The notes beneath the pieces are model-generated. The model was not told the origin of the DNA, made no database searches, and was given only the letters and a program-made list of their open reading frames with translations. A program made the translations under genes and the position numbers. Shown in pieces: positions 1-10,596 of a DNA stretch of 64,000 nucleotides. This DNA is from Caprella mutica. Its lineage: Eukaryota > Arthropoda > Malacostraca > Amphipoda > Caprellidae. Within the stretch, counting starts at the first letter, position 1. The number at the start of each line of letters is the position of its first letter. Location of the stretch: positions 31,513-95,512 of the forward strand of contig CANNZV010002509.1 of assembly GCA_947561585.1 (NCBI GenBank), read 5' to 3'.

Positions 1-1255
1 TTTTTCCATAATTACTTTTCAGAAACCTCTATCAATTAATTACAAAGGTTTGTTGTAACGTTAAGTGAACCTGGAAATGACCTCAATAGTTCTAGAAAAA
101 CTCCCAGTTATTTCTATAGCTTACCATACTTTAGTATTAAATTTTTTACTAGTAGCTAATCTTCATATAAACAGAAGACAAAGTTTGAAGGCTTTATTCA
201 TTTTATAGAAGAAAAAAACAGCAGTTTCGTAATTTAGAGAATTATTACATGAACTCTCAAAGTGATTTATAATTAAATTTGAATTTAGAGATATTCGTCA
301 GATTTTGTTTTAGCTACATATTTTGATATTATTATTGTAATAATGTTAAATTTCTTCAGTATCAACTTAAACTACAAATTTTAATGCATATTAATAAAAA
401 TTTGCATGACTCATGTGCTCTTGGGAGAAAAACGCAATGTTGAATTTAAATCATATACAGCTATAATATAAATTTAATTAACAGACCACATTCCATACGA
501 AATAGAAACAGCAACTCTAGCTTTGTCTCCTCAAAGAACGCTTTGCAGATAAAAATAAGTTAATTCTCTTCAGATTAGAATGCTGCAGATGGTATCCATA
601 ACTACTGTCACTGCTATGCAGATCTTATGAACATTATATCAGCTCTAGAAAATTTCATGGAGAATCGAAGGCAATAAATCCTAATGCGTAGCTTCAGAAT
701 TATAGTAGCCTCAGGCTTTTAGGAAACTGTTCGAAATCCAAATAATTAGTTACCTATGGGTCCAATCGAAAAAATGCCATATTTTAATAGAAATAATAAT
801 TACTACAACCCACTATGTGAAGAAATGATCAAAATAATAGTTGAAGACTCCTATCTAATTAGATTCATTAATTCTATTAATCTTCACTCCAGGAGACACG
901 ACAGAGCCGCTGATTGGTTCAGAATAGATGACGTCATCCTACATCACCTTGAACATTGATGACAACCAAATAAAGCTACTCGCCTAACTAGCAAATAGCG
1001 GGAGTGTAAGTTCAGAGGATGTGCTCGCGGTGATGGTTAGGAGCTTAATGAAGTCTGAGGCAAGTTACAGCTATAACTGTAGAGTTGTGAGGCAATAAAA
1101 TCTTCTAAAAATAGTGACGACACAGTCCGCCTAACCAATCACAGTGCAGCAAGTAGAGACTGAAGTATGTAGAGAAATTAAAAATATTCATTTTCTTCCT
1201 TAGGAATCTAGTAATTTATTTGATTTTTTTCTCTTCAGTACCCCTTAAATAATAT
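1..1255. other. Non-coding AT-rich stretch
   Basis: I see no supportable gene here. The longest open frame (67 codons, 756-959) has no recognisable domain and the composition of its surroundings. An inverted CCAAT box (ATTGG, 913-917) lies 11 bp before a full CRE palindrome TGACGTCA (929-936), which may be a promoter-like remnant of a repeat. Confidence 0.5.
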
Positions 1256-1652
1256 GGGTGTAGGTCATAAGCCCCCCCCTATTTTTAATCCTTATTTACT
1301 TATATTATTTAATCCATTGACACTTTTGTAGTTCATTACTGATTAGACATAAAATATATGTATATAGGGGGGCGTGCCGCCCCCCGAACCCCCCTGCCAG
1401 GTCATTAAACAATCATGAAGTGTGCAGTACAACAATCTAGCGGATACAACAAACTACATTAGCAACTCTCAGTTATTTCTATCTAAGTAGTTCTTCATTT
1501 GTTTAACTAGGTAAATAAGGATTAAAAAAACATGGAGGGGGGGGTCTCGTGACCGGGGGGGCTTATGACCTAGGGGGGCTCATGACCGGGGGGGGGCTGA
1601 TGATCTGGGAAGATCAAGACGGGGAGGGGGGTGGGCTCTTGACGGTACCCCC
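1256..1652. mobile_element. G/C-tract foldback element, copy 1
   Basis: Non-coding element of about 0.4 kb. One end reads GGGTGTAGGTCATAAGCCCC and the other ends in GACGGTACCCC. Each end is an array of 14-18 bp units of the form GGTCA(T/A)(G/A)AGCCCCCC, in opposite orientation, so the ends act as variable-length inverted repeats. The middle carries a GC hairpin (GGGGGGCG / CGCCCCCC, loop GCA) next to ATATACATATATTTTATG. Related copies lie at 2251, 3247, 40725, 41137 and 54478. It has no coding capacity and looks like a MITE. The superfamily is not settled. Confidence 0.75.
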
Positions 1653-2045
1653 AGGCAAGATATCTACCATTTTCTACTTTGGTAAGAATAGAAGACCATT
1701 TCATCTTGGTAAAGCTATTATAATGTATTGAATACCTAGGTACAAAATCCTAACACTAGGTAACTTATATACTTTTCATAACAGCAGCTCTCACTAGGTA
1801 CCTTAGTCTCCATACCTAAGTGACTAACTAGTACGCTATTCTGTAGTGCGTATGAAGAAAAACTACAACCTGAGTACGTGATTGATTAAAGATCGATTTC
1901 TCACACAAAAGTATAAAAGTCACAACCATGATATAACAACAGGTATGCACGCACACAGGTTCCTCAACCCACACTAGGGAATGTGTGACGTCACGTGGAT
2001 CCTGAAATGCGTGTAATACATTATTAAAATAGAACAAACAGAGTA
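1653..2045. other. Unassigned spacer with CRE and E-box
   Basis: No gene is visible. TGACGTCA at 1986-1993 overlaps CACGTG at 1991-1996, a combined CRE/E-box. The sequence around it resembles 8850-8930, so this is probably a fragment of the CRE-bearing repeat family described at 7880-9770. Confidence 0.4.
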
Positions 2046-2236
2046 ATTATTTGAATGTTACGTATATATGGTTAACAATATTGTTAATTTCTTCGATAAA
2101 AGAAACAAAAAACACTATTCTATGCGATAACATTAGCATATTATGCTAATGTTATCGCATAGAATAGTGTTTTTTGTTTCTTTTATCGAAGAAATTAACA
2201 ATATTGTTAACCATATATACGTAACATTCAAATAAT
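2046..2236. repeat. 191-bp perfect palindrome
   Basis: Two 95-bp arms (2046-2140 and 2142-2236) are exact reverse complements around one central T at 2141. No mismatch was found reading base by base. Such a sequence would extrude a cruciform. Long perfect palindromes are rare and unstable, so this is either very recent or a read/assembly inversion artefact. It abuts a G/C-tract element that lacks its left half. Confidence 0.95.
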
Positions 2237-2250
2237 AATTCAAATTTGTT

Positions 2251-2435
2251 CCCCCCGATATACATAAATTTTATGTCTAATCAGTAATGAACTACAAAAG
2301 GGTCAATATGGATTAAATAATATAGGTAAATAAGGATTTAAAAACAGGGGGCTCGTGACCGGTGGGGCTCATGAACGGGGGGGGGGGCTTATGACCTACA
2401 CCCTTATGACATAGGGGGGCTCTTGACCGTATCCC
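2251..2435. mobile_element. G/C-tract foldback element, right half only
   Basis: The sequence starts in the central hairpin region (CCCCCCGATATACATAAATT) and runs through the terminal array to ...TTGACCGTATCCC. The left half is missing and is replaced by the 191-bp palindrome. The array contains GGTCATGAG-, TTATGAC- and TCTTGAC-type units between G runs. Confidence 0.7.
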
Positions 2436-2439
2436 GGTT

Positions 2440-4303
2440 ACTATACCTCCGGAGGACCTGATGGGGCGCTATCTGGGAAACAGGACAGCGGTTTCATGGA
2501 CAGAGTTATTTTATCGATGGTCTGTAATAATATTTATTCCTCATATTCATCCATCAAGACTTCTTCTTGATGTTCACACGACTCACTGTTTTCTTTAAGT
2601 CATTGAGAGGGCAAAAGAAAACCATATAATTCTACTTTCTCTCATGCCACATTCAACACACATATGCCAGCCTTAACGTAGCGGTGTACAAATATTTCAA
2701 AATTAATATGTCTAAACCCATTTGAAAACAGCATGACTCTGACAAACATAAAGTCGGGGTTCAGAAAATGTGGGATATTTTTCTCACAATCCCAACGCCA
2801 TTGATTAAGAGCCCTCTACAATGGAACAGAATCATATCTTCCTTGGACTTAGACTTATCTTTACCTCCTTCATTTTCAGCAGAAAATAATGAAACAGATG
2901 AACTCGAATATATTAATGACGATATACTTAGTGATGGTTCTTCTCAGCATGGTGATTTCCTTGACTTCCAAGACGGTGAAGATATTCCAGTGATAGACTT
3001 TACCAATAGTAATTATGAAATCTTGCCTACCCCAATAGATGCGCCACCGGAGGTAGATGTTCTACGAGGTGACAGAGATGACATATACCCTCTACATCTG
3101 CGGCAGCAACTTTTCGGTTTACTGATGTCGATTCTCTTCCCTCTGCGTCTTCATTAACAGATGAAAATGACAACATGACCGCTTCAGATGAGATGCCAGA
3201 AATTAAACCATCATTTCTTTGTAAACAATCCAGTATGAAAGGAAAAGGGTGTAGGTAGCCCCCCTCCATGTTTTTTTAATCCTTATTTACCTAATTAAAC
3301 AAATGAAGAACTACTTTGATAGAAATAACTGAGAGTTGCTAATGTAGTTTGTTGTATCCGCTAGATTGTTGTACTGCACACTTCATGATTGTTTAATGAC
3401 CTGGCAGGGGAGTTCGGGGGGCGGCACGCCCCCCTATATACATATATCTTATGTCTAATCAGTAATGAACTACAAAAGTGTTAATAAGGATTAAATAATA
3501 TAGGTAAATAAGGATTTAAAAACCAGGGGGGGGCTTATGACCTAGGGGGGCTCATGACCTACACCCGGTCATGAGCCCCCCCGGTCAAGAGCCCCCCTGT
3601 TTTAAATCCTTATTTACCTATACTATTTAATCCTTATTGACACTTTTGTAGTTTATTACTGAATAGACATAAAAATATATGTATATAGGGGGGCGTGCAG
3701 CCCCCCGAACCCCCCTGCCAGGTCATTAAACAATCATGAAGTGTGCAGTACAACAAACTAGCGGATACAACAAACTACATTAGTAACTCTCAGTTATTTC
3801 TATCTAAGTAATTCTTCATTTGTTTAACTAGGTAAATAAGGATTAAAAAACAGGGAGGGGGGCTCTTGACCGGGGAGGCTCTTGACCGTACCCCGATTGA
3901 AAATAATCCTCTTGTTAAGGCTGGTATTGTGACGCATGATTTAGCCAGCATTTGTTACCCTCCAGGAGACACAATACTCAAAGGACGAAAACGTCATTTG
4001 AGGATAAAATCTAAAGCGATGATCATGACATCGACATCGGATGAAGTATTGGACTATATCAATCAGCAAAGATTAGCAATCGAAGCTAAAGTGGTGAGTA
4101 AAGTTGTAAAATCCAAGCGTGCATATGGTCAATATTGTGGAAGGAAACAATCTAAGAAATCTACAAATACATCCACTACAATACGTCTGATGATAAAAAA
4201 CAACAACTGGACCACAGATCCTTATGAACTGCAAATAAAATGGGTTGGATGCGAGACTCTTCGATGCCCACATTGGGTATGTGCCAGAGGTGTGCCTATT
4301 TAA
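2440..4303 (+). pseudogene. Decayed pogo/Tigger-type DDE transposase, C-terminal half
   Basis: Reading across frameshifts gives recognisable pogo-class (DDE_1) transposase pieces in order. First comes GGPDGA (about 2454) and then LLLDVHTTH (about 2557), corresponding to the second catalytic Asp region. HIILLSLMPHSTHICQP with NVAVYKYFK follows; there the PLD motif has lost its acid. SGFRKCGIF (about 2756) is the conserved motif after the catalytic core, followed by a Ser/Asp/Glu-rich linker (2768-3245). After the inserted G/C-tract elements at 3247-3894 the frame resumes as a basic tail (to 4303) containing GRKRHLRIKSKAMIMTSTS. Several frameshifts and the lost motif residue make it inactive. 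The family call rests on matching the order and wording of these motifs. The N-terminal half is not found to the left. Confidence 0.7.
3247..3894. mobile_element. Two tandem G/C-tract foldback elements inside the pogo pseudogene
   Basis: The first unit (3247-3566) has GGGTGTAGG at one end and CCTACACCC at the other, so both of its ends are of the same type. The second unit (3567-3894) follows with no gap and ends in TTGACCGTACCCC. Both carry the central GC hairpin and ATATACATATAT motif. They sit between the acidic linker and the basic tail of the pogo-type reading frame. I could not find a clear target duplication. Confidence 0.7.
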
Positions 4304-6192
4304 TGCCTTTGTACTTTGTTGTATGCCTATATATTTTGTTGAGTCACTGATAATGTTATTTATTGTCATTTTATATTGTTATTTACTGTAATTCAATACT
4401 AATTTTATATTGCTATTTTTTGTTATTCTATAGTGTTTTTTTTTTTTGTATTGTATTTATATTGCTATTTTTGAGTTGAATATGCATTGCTTATAAGGAA
4501 TTTGCTAATGTGATCAACAGGTTTTATAATACATATAGGGATAATATTTTTGCTGCAAGCCGCTAGGAGCGCAGCCTAAGAACCCCTGATTCTTGGAGAT
4601 TACGGAAGAATCGTCACTACTCAAATGATAGTCTGACTTATTCGCTACACTTTCTAGAATCTAGAGAATAGAATTCCAATATAATAATTTCAAATGTCAA
4701 ACTTCGATAAAATGTTATCGTATGGAATAAGTAATTTAGACCGATTTTGAACAACTAAAATTGCTTCTTCTTCAATAATGAATCGATTAGGTTGAAACAA
4801 GCTTCAATTTGTAGTCTGGTAGATATATTTTATTGTTATGCTTTACGATACTCTGATTGATGTCATAGTACAACAAACAAACTGATACAAAACATCAAAA
4901 AACTCTTTCACCCATTTTATTCTGCTCGTTTCTCAATATTGCTAGTTTGCAATTCCTTTCCAAAACTAAATAAAGGAAGCAATCTTTGTGTACAAAGTTT
5001 CATTTAAATATAGCGCAAAAATGCAATGAACATTTATATCTAACTTATAAAAAATCATATTATGAACAGTACCAAAATGACTAATAGTTTACAGATATAC
5101 AAAGTGTTCAAAATTAATAGGTAAAATATGTTAACTTCTGCCGGATGTAGACTACAGGCAACACTTTCTAATATTTTTAATTTAAGAAAGATTTTAAACT
5201 ATTGCACTTTTTGTACTATATGAACCCTAAATAACCTATTTTAAAAATAAATAAAGGGGTTAGTATGAACTTGTTAATTCTTCTTGCTGCATTAGATAGT
5301 GATTTTTCGGGTTGGGAAGAGATTAAGAATTAGGAACAAGTATAAGGATTGTGTGCAATTCACAAGATTGGGTACAATTTTCTCAGGATTGGGTGTTGTT
5401 CTCAGGGTTGGGTGTTGTTCTCAGAATTGGATGAAAGTGTTGTGATAGCTTGGATTTGATAATTTACTGTTGTAAGTTTGCCGCCAAATCTGAGTTAATA
5501 ATATAATATTTTTATTGAAGTATGAACAGTACTGTACATTATATAAGAGTATTTTACAAAGAGTATAATGAAAAAAAAAATGTAGCTTTCAATATTCATA
5601 CATTAAAGGAAAATAAATAAATTCAAACCCATTCGAAGTTCGATGTGAACTTTTTGGGCATTAGGATTTAACAAAGGGAAGAGATTATCAAAGTTAACAA
5701 TTCACTTTTCATGCAAACTGATTAGGTATTTCTTATATTTTTTTTTAATTTTAATGGTTGGACAGTTTTGGATTTCTAATGGAATGCTATTTTTTTTTTG
5801 GACCTATAAAAGTTAGGGATCTTTGGCATTGAGACAATCTTTGAAAAGTAGGAACTACTGTGCTATAATGAATAGGAAGAGTAATATTGCCTGAGGAGGA
5901 AAGCTGTGAGTGCCGATAGCAAGTTTATAATTATCATTAATGCGAAGAAATTCACTTTTTGCAAATAAGGGTTGCGATGGTGCCAAATAATCAGAACAAG
6001 TTATTTTTCTGATTATGCGCTTTTGAATAACCACAAGATGATTAAGATGAATGTCAGCTGCTCCGTCCCAAGGCAGGAATACAGGACAAAATAGGTATAT
6101 ACAAAACTATAATATAACCTAATTAAAATATCGATAGGTGCACAATTATTAATCCTACTGAGGACACCAGCCGTTTTTTTTTATATTTTAGA
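4085..6192 (+). repeat. 2.1-kb direct duplicate, copy 1 (mate 49543-51652)
   Basis: This segment is nearly identical to 49543-51652, in the same orientation, about 45 kb apart. It holds the basic tail of the pogo pseudogene, an AT-rich 3' region, a block with repeated GATTGGGT/TCTCAGG motifs (5320-5450) related to repeat A, and part of the reverse-transcriptase remnant. Visible differences are few: homopolymer lengths, one CTCAATATT/CGCAATATT change and a short insertion near 51240. Both copies end at the same base, after which the flanks differ completely. Confidence 0.9.
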
Positions 6193-6485
6193 ATATATAC
6201 GGTGTGAAAAATTCAATTTATAGTTCAATTGAACTCCAAGAAACGTAATAACATCACCATACTGAATGTGTACATCAGCAGTATTCAAAGAGAATTCAGC
6301 CAGGTTGCCCTGTTCGATATGAATAACGAAGTAGTTTTACAAGCATTTAGTGAAAGTCCATTATTGATTGACCAGGTATGATTTAAACGTAGAGTTGAAA
6401 TAGTCTCCAGAATCAGGGCATCCAGACTTCTATCACCAATGGCAATGATTATGTGTCATCTGCAAAGAGAGTGAAATGGGTATTA
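5830..6485 (-). pseudogene. Non-LTR retrotransposon reverse transcriptase remnant (RT-2)
   Basis: Minus-strand translation across frameshifts shows a degraded reverse transcriptase. An F-A-D-D-T-like box (about 6445-6480) is followed by an Asn-Gly-Leu-Ser-Leu-Asn...Lys-Thr box (NGLSLNACKTT). FLGVQLNYKLNFSHR follows near 6190-6250, which matches the conserved FLGV region after the catalytic core. The C-terminal thumb-type segment HLNHLVVIQKRIIRKITC and SQPLFAKSEFLRINDNYKL lies near 5935-6060. These are hallmarks of Jockey/CR1-like non-LTR elements. Stops and shifts make it dead. Only the part after the catalytic box survives. Confidence 0.65.
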
Positions 6486-6753
6486 TCAGAGATATTACCT
6501 ACATCACCAAATATTCGATTATTTGTATTACTTGAGCGAATTGATTGTTCGATTGTTGTTGTTGAGCGAAGTTTGGGGAAATTGTTTCTACTACTGATTT
6601 GACTGTGCTGGAATTTCCTACATTCAATTCAAAATAACAGTAGCATGTAACAACCAAGAAAAGAATTGTTAACCTAATATTTAGAACGAAAACTATTTAT
6701 CTACCATTGGAAATTTTTTTACTACATTCTGAGTTGAGCATTAAAACAAAGTA

Positions 6754-7310
6754 CTAACTATCAATTGACATAATGTTTAGTTGCTTTTGGAAAGCAGATA
6801 ATGACTGGCAATTTTTTGCAACTTCTGGTAACCTATTCCAATTTGAGTTCCAGAACTCAAATCTTCTAAAGTAAATGCAGTTTTGAGATATTGACATGTT
6901 TGTTTCTCGGCAACTCAAAATTATTTCTATTTCTCGTTTTAATGAAATGGAAATCACTGTTTCGAATCAATAAGCTACGAAGTTCATCATCAAATTGGCC
7001 ATTTATAGTTTTGTACATGTAAAGCAAAACATGCCGCTTATAAAGGTAATCAATAGAAAGTATATTTGATCTATCAAAGAAATCACGAGTATGGCTACTA
7101 TTAAGAAAGTTATGAAGGTATCTAACATATCTCTTCTGCAGAACATTATATTTTGAGAGGTGAGAATTAATTTGACGTGTCTGTATTAAAAAATCATGAA
7201 TTTGGTTTTGCTCAAATTAATCTTTATCTTATAGGAGCATAACCATAGAAGAAAAGAGTTCAACTCCCGATTAACGTCAATCACTGCTTCCTCCAAATTC
7301 ACCTGACAAT
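6754..7310 (-). pseudogene. Second non-LTR reverse transcriptase remnant (RT-1), C-terminal part
   Basis: On the minus strand the region starts with NRELNSFLLWLCSYKIKINL and SKTKF (about 7300-7200), matching the Leu-x-x-Trp...Asn-x-x-Lys-Thr box. After an apparent internal deletion comes VLQKRYVRYLHNFLN, LSIDYLYKRHVLLYMYKTIN and, after one frameshift, YFRRFEFWNS...LPEVAKNCQSLSAFQKQL (6960-6770). This is the typical C-terminal end of Jockey/CR1-like ORF2 proteins (R.x.x.WN.LP motif). It is a separate copy from RT-2: the two C-termini follow one another in the same orientation. Confidence 0.65.
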
Positions 7311-7879
7311 AATCTTTATCGTTATTCGTTTTTTTTTTCAAGAAAACACCACTAATAAAAAGCCCTTAGATGCTCCTCTTCTGATTTTGTGAAATGATTT
7401 TTAGCATATCACGGTTCAAAATCTTCCGTACCACTATCAGCAAAGCTATCAGTATCACCATTAATAGTACAGTTACTTACCATCTATGTTGGACCATCAA
7501 CAGTATTCACTCTCATTCGGCAGAGCTTTTCCAGAATGTAGTCTTGACTGCACACTGTGCACAGTACCTGAGCTTTTACAGTGCACCGAAGAGAATAATT
7601 AATAATCATCTCACGCAATTTAGCAGTCAAGGTGTGAACAACTTGTTTTCGAATTATTGTAAAGTAAGCAATTGAAGCTGTAGATTCTTTAAGGCTTATG
7701 ATTCATTTTAGTAGCTAGTTGAGACTTTAATTGACGATGTCGTAGCGTCATAATGCAGTGCCGTTCAGAAGTACAAGCTTGTGGTAGAAAGTTTTTCACC
7801 AGTTGAAGTAACGAAAAACTCTCTAGTTTGTTTTTGATTGACGATGTTTGGACGAATAACTCGTTAACAAACTTTCAAT
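7311..7879. other. No gene recognised
   Basis: AT-rich spacer between the reverse-transcriptase remnant and the foldback repeat. The 93-codon open frame at 7394-7675 shows no recognisable domain or motif and I do not support it as a gene. Confidence 0.4.
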
Positions 7880-9770
7880 AGAGGTGCTATTTCCCTATTG
7901 ATGAACATATTGATTTCACCAAAAACAATATAAGATGGACGCTCAACTTGATAAGCCACATTCAAGAATAATAACAACCAATCAGAAGCCATCTATGCGA
8001 TCAGAGGCATACGTCACGCCAAACATTAACAAACGTTGAAACCCCCCTTGAAATTTAGCCTCAAGTCTAAACGTGTGAAGTCTTAAGAAATATAAATATC
8101 CTCTAGATCGCATATGTGGTTCAATTTAGTATTCTAAATATATTCTAACCTCTTTTAACAAGGAAGTTATAATACAAGAACTATAACAACGTCTCTCAGC
8201 TACATTATTAGGTTTGTTTTTAGGTTCACTGCTATATACGTAGTAGTGACAATAGAGTAACTTGTTATCGTGACGTCATTAAAGCAACAGACTTAATCGA
8301 AAATTAGGATAACTGAATACATCATTACTCTTTTCTTATATTGGCAATAAATAAACATTTTTATATAACTAAACACTTTTCGATTGCCCGAGATTTAATT
8401 TAAGAGTGTTGCTATGATGACGTCATGTGCACTAACCGTCTCAATTGTCACTACTATATTCTATAAACTGTAGTCCGTGAATTTGCATGGATGAGCAGTG
8501 GACTGGACTACAGACACATAAAAACAAAATGTTAGCCGCCTGCCTTTTAAAGAAGAACAGTCATAAGTCATAACTAGGTATACCAAGCCAGTATAAACCT
8601 ATATAGATACCATATAGTCAAAGACAATATAAGATAGACGCTCAATTCCATGTTATAAAATACAGAGTATGTTTGCACTGACGTCAGCACTCTGACCCAA
8701 CTTCTAGCCAATCAGCGTTAAGGTATACCTACAACTTAGTGTGGTCTAAGACAATATCCTACCTGTACTCGCTTGGTACAATGGTATACCATGGTAAACA
8801 GAATAGTATAGTACCCCAGTTACATGTATTATTCAAATTTATTCTGGGTAGGCTGTGACGTCATGTATGTAAACAAGAGGTCACGTCATAGTAAACAGAA
8901 TTGCTGTGGGTCACGTGGATTAGAGAATTAAGATGGCGGCCAACGCGACCGATCTGACTAATGATCTAATTATCTTGAATAAATAGTCTTCTTCAAGACT
9001 AAAAATTTGTTACTATCTTGGGTGTAAAAAGACCAGTAGCAATTACATCAACAGTCATTTTTTAATTTTCGTCCGTATGGCTATAAAGATTGGATAATAG
9101 CATGCGGTAATATGGAATTAAAAAAAAATATCACCGAAAACGTTATTTAACAAAAGTTGGAAGTGTTGCAGCCATATTTTGTGTTTGTACTGTACGTTCA
9201 AACGTACGCACCATTGTTGACATGTGACGTCACAGCCTACCAGGACACGCGTAATATCCCCCCTATAGCTCTGGGATACTATATGTTCTCTGTACTTTGG
9301 GTATACCTAGTTATGACTATTCTCCGAATAGAAGGTAGATTATATTCAAAATACTAAATTGAACCACATATGCGATCTTGTAAACTTAATTAATAATAAA
9401 GTAATTAGTTCTCTGATCCCTAATCAGTAGAGAATATTTATATTTCTAATGACTTCACACGTTAAAACTGAAGATTCTTCTTCTGTGAATTTCAAGGGGG
9501 GAATGGGGGGCGAGGGGTCGTACGTTTATTATTGTTTGGTGTGACGTATGATACTGATCGCTTCTGATTGGTTGATATTATTTTTGCATATCAAGTTGAG
9601 CGTCTATCTTATATTGTCTTTGACGACACTAAGTTGTAGGTATACATTAACTTTGATTGGCTAGAAGTTGGGTCAGAGTGCTGACGTCAGTGCAAACATG
9701 CTCTGAATTTGATAACATGGAGTTGAGCGTCTATCTTACATTGTCTCTGGGTTCACCATAGTTAGATGCA
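7880..9770. repeat. Foldback repeat with CRE and CCAAT modules
   Basis: The ends are inverted: GACAATATAAGATGGACGCTC (7927) mirrors GAGCGTCTATCTTATATTGTC (about 9599). The arms share AATAACAACCAATCAGAAGC with a following ACGTCAC, and AATACTAAATTGAACCACAT (9346) mirrors ATGTGGTTCAATTTAGTATT (8115). TGACGTCA occurs at 8271, 8418, 8679, 8856, 9225 and 9682. CCAAT boxes lie at fixed distance from two of them (8708-8712, 9656-9660). AAGATGGCGGC (8930), like a YY1 site, and CACGTG (8912) also occur. No coding region is visible. Relatives are at 41548 and 54173-56444. Confidence 0.75.
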
Positions 9771-10596
9771 GCTGCTCCTGCTGGGAACGCTTCCTCTGAT
9801 AAACAAGACTAACACCGGATCACTTATCTCAAATCGTCCTACATAATAACGGTTCTAAAGAAATCCGTAGAAAGCGCCTACTTGAAGAAGAGAAACCGGA
9901 CTGAGGTCAAACAATTGAAAATAAATGGTAATAGAATATACATTATTATAGTTAAAGTGAATTCAAACTAAGCGTTTTTGAAAAAAATAGGATAAAAGTA
10001 AATAGGCTCACCTCAAACAATATATAGGCATAAGAGATTTATAATAAGTCGTACTTGATACTATGAAATACAATAAAAGAATTCAATAAGAAGTTGTATA
10101 AGAAAACTACCAAAGTAGTCTTCTTTCTAAATAAACGGTAATAATAAAAATATTTATATTGCAAATCGTATCTAGAACATAAATTTTAATTAAAATTTAC
10201 TTACGTAAATGAGACCAACATAATTGTAATTTAGTACTAAAGAATTATTAAAAATCGAACTGTGGTATAAGATATTAAGTGAAACCGTACTGAATTATTA
10301 CAATTATAAAGTAATAAAAAGTGCCTGTATCAAAAGAAATTTGCTCAAACCGTACGAACGTCTACTGTATACCATAAGGGTGATTATCACTTGACGAGAC
10401 ATGCGTAAACGAGAACTAGGCCAGATGATATATGGCAAATGCTTTTAACGTAAATGTCCCTAAGGTAAGAACCAATCAGCGTCGTCTCCTCTCCTTCCCC
10501 ACCCCTAAGGGGCGGAGCTACTGTGTCACTCTGACTGTAACTCCACCTTCAGTGCGATTAGAGATGCGGTAGCGAGTAGTTCACTATATCTCGCGC
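9771..10596. other. Unassigned region with a GC-rich promoter-like patch
   Basis: No gene is seen. The interval 10470-10600 stands out from the AT-rich surroundings. It has CCAATCAG (about 10472), CCCCACCCC, GGGGCGGAGC (a GC box, about 10509) and TCTCGCGCTCCCC. It could be a decayed promoter or a repeat end. Repeat A begins just after it. Confidence 0.35.

Noticed and set aside
1366..1390. Helitron 3' hairpin in the G/C-tract element
   Set aside because: The GC hairpin is central, not near a CTRR terminus, and there is no TC start; both ends are inverted copies instead.
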